Positions 8,509-16,308 of a DNA stretch of 64,000 nt are shown here, in pieces. This DNA is from an uncultured Propionibacteriaceae bacterium. Its GTDB lineage: Bacteria; Actinomycetota; Actinomycetes; Propionibacteriales; Propionibacteriaceae. The notes beneath the pieces were generated by a model, which was given only the letters and a program-made list of their open reading frames with translations, was not told where the DNA came from and ran no database searches. The position numbers were made by a program, and so were the translations under genes. The stretch covers positions 62,001 through 126,000 of the forward strand of contig CALCKT010000070.1 of NCBI GenBank assembly GCA_937965785.1, given 5' to 3'. Within the stretch, counting starts at the first letter, position 1, and each line of letters starts with the position of its first letter.

Positions 8509-9612
8509 ATGTACGAATTCGGCCGCTCCAAGAACGCCACCCGCGGGTACTCCTTCGACGACGTCGCCATCGCTCCCGCGCGGCGCACCCGCTCCGAGTC
8601 GGAGGTGGATCTCCGCTGGCGTATCGATGCCGTCACCTTCGACGCCCCTATCGTCGCCGCCCCCATGGACTCGGTGATGTCTCCCGCCACCGCCATCGAG
8701 ATGGGGCGCCTGGGTGGGCTGGGGGTGCTCAACCTGGAGGGTCTGTGGACCCGCTACGAGGATCCGTCCCCGGCCTACGAACAGCTCACCGAGCCCGCCG
8801 ACCAGGTGACCACCACCCGTCGCCTGCAGCAGCTCTACGCCGAACCCATCAAGGCGGAACTGATCGAGGCCCGGCTGGCTGAGATCCGCGCCGCGGGGGT
8901 GCCGGTGGCGGGTGCGCTCTCACCCGCCAGGACTCAGCAGTTCGCGGACGTGATCGAACGGGCCGGGGTGGATTTCTTCGTGATCCGCGGTACCACGGTC
9001 TCCGCCGAGCATGTCGACGAGACCGAGAGCACCCTCAACCTGAAGGAGTTCATCTACCGCTTCGACGTGCCCGTGCTGGTGGGGGGCTGCGCCACCTACC
9101 GGATGGCCCTGCACCTGATGCGCGCGGGCGCCGCCGGGGTGCTCGTCGGATTTGGTGGCGGCGCCACCCACACCACCGCCTCGGTGCTGGGCATCGAGGT
9201 GCCGATGGCCTCCGCCGTCGCCGATGTCGCGGAGGCCCGCCGCGACTACCTGGAGGAGTCGGGCGGGCGCTACGTGCACCTGATCGCCGACGGTGCGGTC
9301 GGGAGATCCGGCGACATCGCCAAGGCCATCGCGTGCGGGGCCGACGCGGTGATGGTCGGCTCTCCGCTGGCGCGCGCCACCGAGGCCCCCGGCCGCGGCT
9401 GGCACTGGGGACCGGAGGCCTGGCACGCGACCCTGCCGCGCGGCGAGCGGGTGTTCTTCGAGCAGGTCGGTTCCCTGGCCGAGGTGGTCAACGGCCCCTC
9501 CCACCTGCCCGACGGAACCATGAACCTCGTCGGTGGGCTGCGCAAGGCCATGGCCCTCACCGGTTACACCGACATCAAGTCGTTCCAGCGAATAGACGTG
9601 ATGGTGCACTGA
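8509..9612 (+). CDS. GuaB3-family IMP dehydrogenase-related protein
   Basis: TIM-barrel paralogue of IMP dehydrogenase, 367 residues, of the GuaB3 group. It starts GRSKNATRGYSFDDVAIAPARRT and lacks the CBS domains. In the position of the catalytic loop it reads GFGGGATHTTAS, so the IMPDH nucleophile Cys is replaced by His221. The phosphate-binding GAVGRSGDIAKAI segment is conserved. Family members lie downstream of guaB in many actinobacteria; function is unsettled, and I infer a role in purine metabolism or regulation. The open frame extends upstream into guaB, but the ATG at 8509 after GGAAAA matches the family N-terminus. Its stop overlaps the next gene. Confidence 0.88.
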   Translation: MYEFGRSKNATRGYSFDDVAIAPARRTRSESEVDLRWRIDAVTFDAPIVAAPMDSVMSPATAIEMGRLGGLGVLNLEGLWTRYEDPSPAYEQLTEPADQVTTTRRLQQLYAEPIKAELIEARLAEIRAAGVPVAGALSPARTQQFADVIERAGVDFFVIRGTTVSAEHVDETESTLNLKEFIYRFDVPVLVGGCATYRMALHLMRAGAAGVLVGFGGGATHTTASVLGIEVPMASAVADVAEARRDYLEESGGRYVHLIADGAVGRSGDIAKAIACGADAVMVGSPLARATEAPGRGWHWGPEAWHATLPRGERVFFEQVGSLAEVVNGPSHLPDGTMNLVGGLRKAMALTGYTDIKSFQRIDVMVH

Positions 9613-9920
9613 TGGAAATCGAGGAAGCCCGCCGGGAACTGCTGAGGCTGCGGGGCAGCATCGACAACATGGACTCCATGCTGGTCCATCTGCTGGCCGA
9701 ACGTTTCAAGATCACCCAGTATGTGGGAAAGCTGAAGGCCGCCGCGGGCCTCCCCCCGGCCGACCCGGATCGCGAGGCACAGCAGATCCAGCGGCTGCGG
9801 GCCCTGGCCGTCGAATCCGAACTGGACCCGGAGTTCGCGGAGAAGTTCATCACCTTCATCGTCCGTGAGGTGGTGCGGCACCACGAACAGATCGCCGCGG
9901 AGGAAGCGGACGAGGGCTGA
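9612..9920 (+). CDS. Chorismate mutase (AroQ-type, small)
   Basis: Short all-helical protein of 102 residues with the AroQ-class pattern: LLRLRGSIDNMDSMLVHLLAERFKIT in helix 1, a basic YVGKLKAAAGLPPADPDREAQQIQRL middle, and a C-terminal helix with FITFIVREVVRHH. It would rearrange chorismate to prephenate for phenylalanine and tyrosine synthesis. The start overlaps the guaB3 stop as TGATG, so it belongs to the guaB operon; a stand-alone small chorismate mutase beside guaB3 recurs in actinobacteria. Such cytoplasmic mutases often depend on DAHP synthase for full activity, which is inferred here. Confidence 0.85.
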   Translation: MEIEEARRELLRLRGSIDNMDSMLVHLLAERFKITQYVGKLKAAAGLPPADPDREAQQIQRLRALAVESELDPEFAEKFITFIVREVVRHHEQIAAEEADEG

Positions 9921-9955
9921 ACTGGCCCCGGGTGGGGAAGAACCCCGGAAACGCG

Positions 9956-10026
9956 CGGTTGCGCAGCACTCAACGCTTATTTCGCTCCTTCGGGGGCGGT
10001 TTCAGGGCTTGAGTGCTGCGCAACCG
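9956..10026. terminator. 18-bp perfect inverted repeat between convergent genes
   Basis: The arms CGGTTGCGCAGCACTCAA (9956-9973) and its exact complement (10009-10026) enclose a 35-nt loop, and the right arm is followed by GGGTTTTT. It probably ends the guaB operon, but the right arm lies inside the last codons of the TetR gene, unusual for a simple terminator. Confidence 0.55.
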
Positions 10027-10642
10027 GGTTTTTCCGGCCCAGCAACGAGATGGATCCCCGCGCCGTGGCCCGGATGGACCACTCGAAGCGCTCTCGTGGG
10101 CTCAGCTGGGCGATCGACTCGGCCCCGGCCCGGACCGTAGGTGCCTGTTCGGGCAGGGCCTTGGGTGCGGTGTCGTCGTGGGACAGCGGATTGATCTCGC
10201 CCAGGGCGATCGCGTGTTCCGCGACGGTTGATACCAGCAGACTGGCCTGCGCCGGCGGGTAACCGAAACGTGAGGCGAAGGCCGCTTGCTGCACCTCCGC
10301 CAGCCTGATCGTGAACTCGTGTCTGGGGGCGGCGAGCTTGGTCAGGTGTTGCCCGATGCCCGGATTGGCCATCACGAAGTCGCGGAGCGTGTGCGCCAGT
10401 TCGACGAGAGCGTCCTCCGGGTCCGTGGCCGTCGGCTCGGGGAAGACGTGCCCGGCGACGATGCCCTCGGCGACCATGGCCCGCAGCCCGTCGAGGTCCC
10501 CGACGATCCGGTAGATAGACATCTCGCTGATGCCGAGTTCTTTTGCCACCCCCCTGATCGACAGGCGTGGAAGGGTGATGCGTTTGCCTGCCTCGACGAT
10601 GCGGTCGGTGGTGATCAGGCGAGGCCGTCCGGGTGAGACCAT
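9977..10642 (-). CDS. TetR-family transcriptional regulator
   Basis: About 221 residues from the ATG at 10642. The N-terminal helix-turn-helix reads RLSIRGVAKELGISEMSIYRIVGD, preceded by the usual GRPRLITTDRIVEAG. The C-terminal ligand domain is divergent. The frame stays open to 10729, but that start would place the coding region over the candidate operator, so the internal ATG is preferred. It diverges from the iron-chelate-type importer operon and is its likely local regulator. The last dozen codons lie within an inverted repeat. Effector unknown. Confidence 0.82.
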   Translation of the reverse strand: MVSPGRPRLITTDRIVEAGKRITLPRLSIRGVAKELGISEMSIYRIVGDLDGLRAMVAEGIVAGHVFPEPTATDPEDALVELAHTLRDFVMANPGIGQHLTKLAAPRHEFTIRLAEVQQAAFASRFGYPPAQASLLVSTVAEHAIALGEINPLSHDDTAPKALPEQAPTVRAGAESIAQLSPRERFEWSIRATARGSISLLGRKNPVAQHSSPETAPEGAK

Positions 10643-10734
10643 GCCCCAATTCTTGCGTCTTTCGGTGAGGTTGAGCGCCCAGAGGCCCGGAGGGGCCGTT
10701 TCGGGGATACCTCTGGTCACTCGCCACACAATAA

Positions 10735-10749
10735 GTTAGTGTATCTAAC
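10735..10749. promoter_or_regulatory. Candidate TetR operator before the importer operon
   Basis: GTTAG (10735-10739) and CTAAC (10745-10749) form an inverted repeat with a 5-nt spacer inside an AT-rich patch of the divergent region. A -10-like TAACAT (10746-10751) overlaps it. The half-sites echo an IdeR/DtxR iron box, but that consensus has a 1-nt spacer, so the adjacent TetR is the better candidate binder. Confidence 0.4.
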
Positions 10750-10814
10750 ATAAATGTTTCGTCAGCCGCTGGCCGAGTGTCCCGAAGCGGCTCTGAGCGA
10801 AGGTGTCGCCCAAT

Positions 10815-11876
10815 ATGTCCTTCCGGTTTCCTCTGCTGATCCGTCTGAGTGGCGTCCTGCTGACCCTCTGCGCCCTCGCCACCACTTCTTGTTCGTCGGC
10901 ATCCAGTGAGACCCCCGAGGTCTCGTCTACATCCGAAACGGCGAGTGCTTTCCTGCCGGTTGCCGAGGGAAGGACCGAGTATCCGTTGACGCTGACATCT
11001 CCCTACGGCGAATCGGTCATCGGCAAGCGGCCGACCCGTGTCGCCACCGTCGGCGCGAACGCCGTGGACACGGAACTCCTGCTGTCATTGGGAGGGGTCC
11101 CCGTGACCACCAATGGTCTCGGATTCAACAAGGCTCCCTGGCTGAAGGAGGCAGCGGCGGATCGTATAGAACTGGTCTTCGAGACCGAGAGCTGGGACCA
11201 GTACCCTTACGAATCCATCGCGGCGGCCAAGCCCGACGTGATCGTGGTGTTCGGTTACGATCTGACCAACTCCTTCGCGAAACTCTCCGAGATCGCCCCG
11301 GTGGTCACCAGCGACAAGCCGTGGACCGGGTACTTCAGCAACCCCTGGCAGGACAACATCCGCATCCTCGGCAAGGCGCTCGACCTGTCCGGTGCGGCCG
11401 AAAAGGTGATCTCCGACTACGACTCCTACATCGCCGGCATCAAACGGGCAAACCCGGGTTTCGAGGGCAAGAGCCTCAGTTACACGGTCTGGTTCGGAAC
11501 TCAGCGAGGCCTCAGCTACCAGAGCCTCCCGAGTTCGATCATCACCGAGGTGTTCACGTCCATCGGTTTCACACAGGCCCAGAATGCGGGTTCCTTCTCG
11601 GAAACCCAGACCGTCAGTCCCGAACTGATGGGGTCGATCGACGCCGACGTGCTGATCGTCTCGGGCAGTGAGGGTGCCATCGAGGCAACTCCTGAGGCCA
11701 TCCCCGGCCTGACCGACTCCGCCGTCTTCCAGGGCCTTGAGGCCTGGAAGAACGGGCACACGGTCATCACCGAGAAGAAGTCACCCGCCGGATGGGCGAT
11801 GTCCACGGCCGGCCCGATGGGCACCAAAGTGGCGCTCGACATCCTGGTGCCCAGGATCGCCGAGGTGATCGGATGA
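10815..11876 (+). CDS. Iron-siderophore-type ABC transporter substrate-binding lipoprotein
   Basis: FecB/FepB-like periplasmic-binding protein (class III) of about 353 residues. A signal peptide (LSGVLLTLCALATTSC) ends in a lipoprotein-type Cys, though Thr at -3 is not ideal for the lipobox. The mature protein contains KRPTRVATVGANAVDTELLLSLGG and a C-terminal ITEKKSPAGWAMSTAGPMGTKVALD segment typical of this fold. The ATG at 10815 has AAGG about 10 nt upstream; a GTG 12 nt earlier would leave no room for it. It heads an importer operon with two FecCD permeases, an ATPase and a flavin monooxygenase. The ligand is probably a ferric chelate. Confidence 0.88.
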   Translation: MSFRFPLLIRLSGVLLTLCALATTSCSSASSETPEVSSTSETASAFLPVAEGRTEYPLTLTSPYGESVIGKRPTRVATVGANAVDTELLLSLGGVPVTTNGLGFNKAPWLKEAAADRIELVFETESWDQYPYESIAAAKPDVIVVFGYDLTNSFAKLSEIAPVVTSDKPWTGYFSNPWQDNIRILGKALDLSGAAEKVISDYDSYIAGIKRANPGFEGKSLSYTVWFGTQRGLSYQSLPSSIITEVFTSIGFTQAQNAGSFSETQTVSPELMGSIDADVLIVSGSEGAIEATPEAIPGLTDSAVFQGLEAWKNGHTVITEKKSPAGWAMSTAGPMGTKVALDILVPRIAEVIG

Positions 11877-11924
11877 CCCCGGCCCCCTCCCGGGATCCAC
11901 TGGCACCGTTGCGCAGAGTCCGCC

Positions 11925-12953
11925 ATGGCCCGCTCGTCCGTCCTGTGCCGGGACTCTGACGGGGTTCCCCGACGGCCGGTGACCGTGTTCACAGGGCTGG
12001 TCGTGATTCTCCTGCTGTCGGTCCTGGCCAGCACGATGACAGGTGCCAGGTTCCTCGGTCCCTCCGAGTGGTGGCGGGCGCTCGTCGCACCCGGGGCCGA
12101 TCCCATCACCGCGATCGTGTGGGACATGCGGATCCCGCGCACGGTCGTCGGCCTGGTGGTCGGGGCCGCCTATGGCGTGGCGGGTGCCCTGATGCAGGCG
12201 TTGACCCGCAATCCCCTGGCGGATCCGGGAATCCTTGGCGTCAATTCCGGCGCCGGACTCGCGGTGACGGCCGGTATCGGTCTGTTCGGCATCACGGGGG
12301 TGGGTGGCTACCAGTGGTTCGCCTTCGTGGGTGCTGTTGGGGTCACGGCCCTGGTCCTGGTTCTGGGGGCCATGGGCCGGGGCCCCACCGCACCGGTGCA
12401 GCTGGTTCTTGGTGGGGTGGCCATGTCGGCCGTGCTGAGCGGGGTGAGCCAGTTCCTGTCCCTGCTGGATCCGGACACCTTCGCGGCGGTCCGCAACTGG
12501 GCGGTGGGATCGATCGGCCGCACCCGGATCGCAGAGCTTCTCCCGGTCCTGCCCCCCATAGGTGTGGCCCTGACGCTCGCGCTCGCCCTGGGGCGTTCGC
12601 TGGATGCCATGGCGCTGGGCGATGACGTCGCATCCGGGCTTGGGGTCCGGGCCGGGCGGACCCGGTTTCTAGCCGTGATCGCCATCACGCTCTTGGCGGG
12701 TCCCGCTACCGCGATAACGGGCGGAATCGCCTTCGTCGGCCTGATGGTCCCGCACGTGGTGCGGTGGAACCTCGGATCCGGCCAGCGGGTGATCCTCGCC
12801 GGGTCCCTGCTGGTGGGACCGGCCCTCGTGCTGGTGGCCGATGTGCTCGGCCGTGTGATCGCCATTCCCGGGGAGATCGAAACGGGAATCCTCACCGCCG
12901 TGATCGGTGCGCCCCTGCTGGTGGTGCTGGCCCGCAGAGCGAGCACCACATGA
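11925..12953 (+). CDS. FecCD-family ABC permease (first)
   Basis: Permease of 342 residues with about ten hydrophobic helices and the FecCD signatures RIPRTVVGLVVGAAYGVAGALMQALTRNPLADPGILGVNSG near the start and GGIAFVGLMVPHVVR near the end. It pairs with the next gene to form the channel of a BtuC-type importer for siderophores or cobalamin. The ATG is the first in-frame start after the binding-protein stop, leaving a 48-bp gap and only a weak ribosome-binding site. Its stop overlaps the second permease as ATGA. Confidence 0.93.
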   Translation: MARSSVLCRDSDGVPRRPVTVFTGLVVILLLSVLASTMTGARFLGPSEWWRALVAPGADPITAIVWDMRIPRTVVGLVVGAAYGVAGALMQALTRNPLADPGILGVNSGAGLAVTAGIGLFGITGVGGYQWFAFVGAVGVTALVLVLGAMGRGPTAPVQLVLGGVAMSAVLSGVSQFLSLLDPDTFAAVRNWAVGSIGRTRIAELLPVLPPIGVALTLALALGRSLDAMALGDDVASGLGVRAGRTRFLAVIAITLLAGPATAITGGIAFVGLMVPHVVRWNLGSGQRVILAGSLLVGPALVLVADVLGRVIAIPGEIETGILTAVIGAPLLVVLARRASTT

Positions 12954-14002
12954 GACAACGAGTCGTCTTCGCGCACCGGATGCTCCGCCTGGGCGGAGCC
13001 CGGTTCGGCATTCGTATCGCCCTGCGCCCGCTGCTCCTCCAAGGATTTCTGGGTCTCCTGGCGTTGATCCTCGCAGGGGCCTGTCTCCTGGTCGGCGACT
13101 ATTCCCTGACCCCGGGGCAGGTGCTCGACGTGTTCCTGGGTGGGCGATCCCTCGCCCGGGTGGTCGTCCTTGAATGGCGTCTGCCCGCCGCGGTCTCCGC
13201 GGTGGTTCTCGGCGCCCTGCTGGGGATCGGTGGCGGAATCTTCCAGTCGTTGACCCGCAATCCCCTGGGATCGCCGGACATCATCGGTTTCGACGCCGGG
13301 GCACACACTGCCGTCGTGGTGGGAATCCTGCTGTTCGGCGCCCGCGCGCAGGGAATCATCGCGGTGGCCGCCGTGGCCGGGGGGCTACTGGCCGCCTTCG
13401 TGGTGCACCTGCTCTCGGGGCGGACCACGACGGGGTTCCGTCTGATCGTGGTCGGCCTGGCCGTCTCCGCCGCGTTGGGCGCGATCAACGCGTACCTGGT
13501 CACCCGCGCCCGCGTCGAGGACGCCATGCTGGTCGGATTCTGGGGGGCTGGTTCCCTGACGCGTATTGAGGCGGGGGCGCTTCCGATGTGGCTGGGGGCA
13601 GCGGCCGTGCTCCTCGTGTCCGCGGGCCTGCTGGCCCCTTCCCTCGGGATCATCGAGCTGGGTGACCAGACCGCTGGCGCGCTCGGGATCCCACTGGAAC
13701 CCCGCAGGGCGCTTCTCGTTGTCGTCGGGGTGACGGCCTCCGCCGTCGTGACGGCCGCTGCCGGGCCCATCGGTTTCGTCGCGCTTGCGGCCCCACAGGT
13801 CGCTCGGCGACTCATGAGGACCCCCGGGATATCCATCGCGGGGGCAGCGACGGTGGGAGCCGTGCTGCTGTCGGCCGCCCAGCTCTGCTCCGCGTTGGCC
13901 AGCAGCAGCAACCGTCCCGTGCCCGTGGGTCTGATCACGGTCTCGGCCGGCGGCCTGTACCTGATTCACCTACTGGCGCGTGAGGGAAGGAGATCTGCAT
14001 GA
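12950..14002 (+). CDS. FecCD-family ABC permease (second)
   Basis: Second channel subunit, 350 residues from the coupled ATG. It carries the same family signatures, EWRLPAAVSAVVLGALLGIGGGIFQSLTRNPLGSPDIIGFDAG and AAGPIGFVALAAPQVARRL. The open frame extends upstream within the previous gene, but the ATGA overlap fixes the start. A short basic N-terminal tail precedes the first helix. With the first permease, the binding protein and the ATPase it completes a type II importer. Its 3' end overlaps the ATPase start by four bases. Confidence 0.93.
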   Translation: MRQRVVFAHRMLRLGGARFGIRIALRPLLLQGFLGLLALILAGACLLVGDYSLTPGQVLDVFLGGRSLARVVVLEWRLPAAVSAVVLGALLGIGGGIFQSLTRNPLGSPDIIGFDAGAHTAVVVGILLFGARAQGIIAVAAVAGGLLAAFVVHLLSGRTTTGFRLIVVGLAVSAALGAINAYLVTRARVEDAMLVGFWGAGSLTRIEAGALPMWLGAAAVLLVSAGLLAPSLGIIELGDQTAGALGIPLEPRRALLVVVGVTASAVVTAAAGPIGFVALAAPQVARRLMRTPGISIAGAATVGAVLLSAAQLCSALASSSNRPVPVGLITVSAGGLYLIHLLAREGRRSA

Positions 14003-14814
14003 CACCCACTGGCCGGCTGCGGGCCGATGGGGCGAGGCTCGGCTATGGCAACCGCATCATCTCCAGCTGCCTGGATCTCGCGATCCTTGATGCGGAATTC
14101 ACCGCCGTGGTGGGGCCGAACGGCTGCGGCAAGTCGACGCTGCTGAAGGCTCTGGCCCGGCTCCTGAAACCAACTGCCGGGCGGGTGATCCTCGACGGCC
14201 GCGACATCCACGATCAGCCCACGAGACGGGTTGCCAGAAGAATCGGCATCCTGCCGCAGAGCTCGATGGTCCCTGACGGCATCACGGTCTCCGAGCTGGT
14301 GGCCCGGGGCAGGTTCCCCCATCAGGGTTTCGCCCGCCGGTGGACCCGGCGTGACGAGGAGCTGGTTGCCCGCGCCATGGACGAGGCGAACGTCACCGCC
14401 CTGGCGACCAGGCGGGTCGATGAGCTGTCGGGTGGGCAGCGACAACGGGCTTGGATCGCGATGGCGCTCGCCCAGGACACCCCCATACTGCTGCTCGACG
14501 AGCCCACCACCTTCCTCGATATCCGTCACCAGGTGGAGTTGATGGAACTCCTGGTGGACCTGAACCGGAGAGGCCGCTGCCTGGTGGCCGTGCTGCACGA
14601 CCTCAACCAGGCAGCACGTTTCTCCACCCATCTGATAGCGATGCGGGACGGCGAGATCGTCGCCCAGGGGCCACCGGGTGAGGTGGTCACCCCCGGCCTC
14701 GTCGAAGAGGTCTTCGGACTGCCCTGCGTCGTGACTCCCGACCCTGTCACCGGATCCCCCCAGGTGACACCGATCGGGCGCAACGCGCCCCTCAAGCAGG
14801 AAGGAATGACATGA
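13999..14814 (+). CDS. Iron-chelate-type ABC transporter ATPase
   Basis: ATP-binding subunit of 271 residues, FecE/FepC type. Walker A is GPNGCGKST (about 39-47), the signature is LSGGQRQRAW, Walker B is ILLLDEPTTFLD, and the switch histidine lies in AVLHDLNQAARF; all are intact. It overlaps the second permease by ATGA and the following monooxygenase by ATGA, so all four downstream genes are translationally linked. It powers uptake by the two FecCD permeases. Confidence 0.95.
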   Translation: MTPTGRLRADGARLGYGNRIISSCLDLAILDAEFTAVVGPNGCGKSTLLKALARLLKPTAGRVILDGRDIHDQPTRRVARRIGILPQSSMVPDGITVSELVARGRFPHQGFARRWTRRDEELVARAMDEANVTALATRRVDELSGGQRQRAWIAMALAQDTPILLLDEPTTFLDIRHQVELMELLVDLNRRGRCLVAVLHDLNQAARFSTHLIAMRDGEIVAQGPPGEVVTPGLVEEVFGLPCVVTPDPVTGSPQVTPIGRNAPLKQEGMT

Positions 14815-15902
14815 CCCTCAACATCGGAATCGCACTTTCCCCGATCTGGCTGCGCGGAGAAGCCTGGAGACGCGACGACAGTCGCGTCGAGGAAATGTTC
14901 TCCCTGAGCCCCTACGTCGAGCTCGCGCGGAAGGCCGAGGCCGCTGCGCTCGACTTCCTCTTCTGCCCCGAGGCGGGCTATCTCAGACCGGATTCCGTCG
15001 GCGGGACACCGGGATTCGCCACCCTCGACTCGTTCACCCTGGTCACGGCCCTGACGTCCGTTACGGCGAGGATCGGCCTGATCCCTACCGTCCAGACGGC
15101 CTACACGCACCCATTCCCCGTAGCCCGGGCGCTGGCCTCCCTACAGCAGATCAGCGGGGGACGTGCCGGGTGGAACGTGGTCACCGCCTTGGGGGGTGAG
15201 AAGAACTACGGACTGGACACGCCCCTTGGGTCCGAGGAGCGATACGCCCGGGCCAGCGAATTCGTCGAGGTCGTGAACGCGCTCTGGGATTCGTTCCCCG
15301 CCGAGGCGTTTGTTGCGGACCGGGCCTCCGGGGTTTTCACCGATCCCGGGAAGGTGAAGGCCATTGATTTCGATGGCGAATACTTCCGGGTGGCCGGACC
15401 GATGGCCCTCCCGTCCCACCCCGCAGGGCGGCTGCCTGTCGTCCAGGCCGGGGCTTCACCCACCGGGGTCGCCTTCGCGGGCGCAGTGGCCGACGCGGTG
15501 TTCGGGGCGGTCCCTGACTTGGAGGATGCAGTTGCACAACGGGCTGCTCTGCGTGATGCGGCCGTCGCAGCAGGTCGTGACGCCGACGAAATCCGGTTTC
15601 TGCCCGGGCTCAACATGGTGTTGGCGGACAGCCGCGAGGAAGCCCAAACAGTGGCCGAGTCCAGCGGGGTGGACGCAACCCTGCACTGGACCATCATCGG
15701 CACCCCGGAGGACGCGGCCGATGCGGTCGAGGCCCGGGCGGAGGCGGGGGCGATCGACGGTTTCATCGCGTTGCCCGGCGGGTCGCGGAACTCCGTCGAC
15801 CTGTTCTTGGATCAGGTGGTGCAGATACTCGCGCGACGTGGACTGTGCCGGGACGGGTATCGGGGAAACACGCTCCGTGAACACCTGGGAATGAAGGGCT
15901 GA
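14811..15902 (+). CDS. NtaA/DmoA-type flavin-dependent monooxygenase (LLM class)
   Basis: Bacterial-luciferase-like FMNH2-dependent monooxygenase of 363 residues. It carries the subgroup pattern VQTAYTHPFPVARALASLQQ followed by SGGRAGWNVVTALGGEKNYG, seen in nitrilotriacetate, EDTA, dimethyl-sulfide and pristinamycin-type monooxygenases. It needs reduced FMN from a separate reductase, not seen nearby. The ATGA overlap with the importer ATPase makes it an integral operon member. NTA and EDTA monooxygenases attack metal chelators, so a role in breaking down the imported iron ligand is a reasonable inference, but the substrate is unknown. It is shorter than typical 430-450 residue NtaA proteins. 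Confidence 0.85.
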   Translation: MTLNIGIALSPIWLRGEAWRRDDSRVEEMFSLSPYVELARKAEAAALDFLFCPEAGYLRPDSVGGTPGFATLDSFTLVTALTSVTARIGLIPTVQTAYTHPFPVARALASLQQISGGRAGWNVVTALGGEKNYGLDTPLGSEERYARASEFVEVVNALWDSFPAEAFVADRASGVFTDPGKVKAIDFDGEYFRVAGPMALPSHPAGRLPVVQAGASPTGVAFAGAVADAVFGAVPDLEDAVAQRAALRDAAVAAGRDADEIRFLPGLNMVLADSREEAQTVAESSGVDATLHWTIIGTPEDAADAVEARAEAGAIDGFIALPGGSRNSVDLFLDQVVQILARRGLCRDGYRGNTLREHLGMKG

Positions 15903-16080
15903 GGGCACACCCACATGCCGGTTGGCCCGGGGCCTGGTGAAGGGGCGGTCCGCGTCGAAACCCCTTCTCGAAGTTGGTTGGGTCGGGTTGCGACGAGGGA
16001 GCGGTTCGTGCCGGAACCTCCATCGGTGGTCGGGGGAAGACCCACACCCCGTAACAACGACCCGACCCCCTCCCGTGCAT

Positions 16081-16145
16081 GAATCGCGGAAGAAAAACGG
16101 TTCAACGTCGCCACACGACGTTGAACCGTTTTTCTTCCGCGATTC
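16081..16145. terminator. 30-bp perfect hairpin with 5-nt loop, bidirectional terminator
   Basis: Bases 16081-16110 are exactly complementary to 16116-16145 around the loop CCACA. Within the stem an inner GC-rich part is flanked by AAAAA on the left and TTTTT on the right, so either strand can form a hairpin followed by a U-run. It lies in the 406-bp gene-free stretch between the monooxygenase and thpR; both neighbours are on the plus strand. Confidence 0.7.
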
Positions 16146-16151
16146 GTGAAC

Positions 16152-16205
16152 AGGGGGGAGGGAAGAGGGGGAGGGAAGAGGAAGAGGAGGGAGGAGGGGG
16201 AGGGG
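16152..16205 (+). other. 54-nt uninterrupted polypurine tract with G-quadruplex motif
   Basis: Every base from 16152 to 16205 is A or G, with at least four runs of three or more G separated by 1-3 nt (G6, G3, G5, G3 and further runs). It can form a G-quadruplex or a triplex. It sits directly after the 30-bp hairpin and about 100 bp before thpR. Confidence 0.75.
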
Positions 16206-16308
16206 CGTGTCCCTGTGTTCTTTGTCAAGTGGCGAGGGGGCAGGTGGGTGATGGTTCCGACTCGACCAGTTCCGGGTTTCTCGACGAAGCGAACTCTAGG
16301 ATCGTCGG

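Noticed and set aside
10735..10749. IdeR/DtxR iron box before the FecB gene
   Set aside because: The half-sites GTTAG and CTAAC fit but are 5 nt apart, whereas the consensus allows 1; listed as a TetR operator candidate instead.
15903..16308. Protein-coding gene in the 406-bp interval before thpR
   Set aside because: Frames run across the long hairpin and polypurine tract and give Arg/Gly/Glu low-complexity products with no family resemblance.
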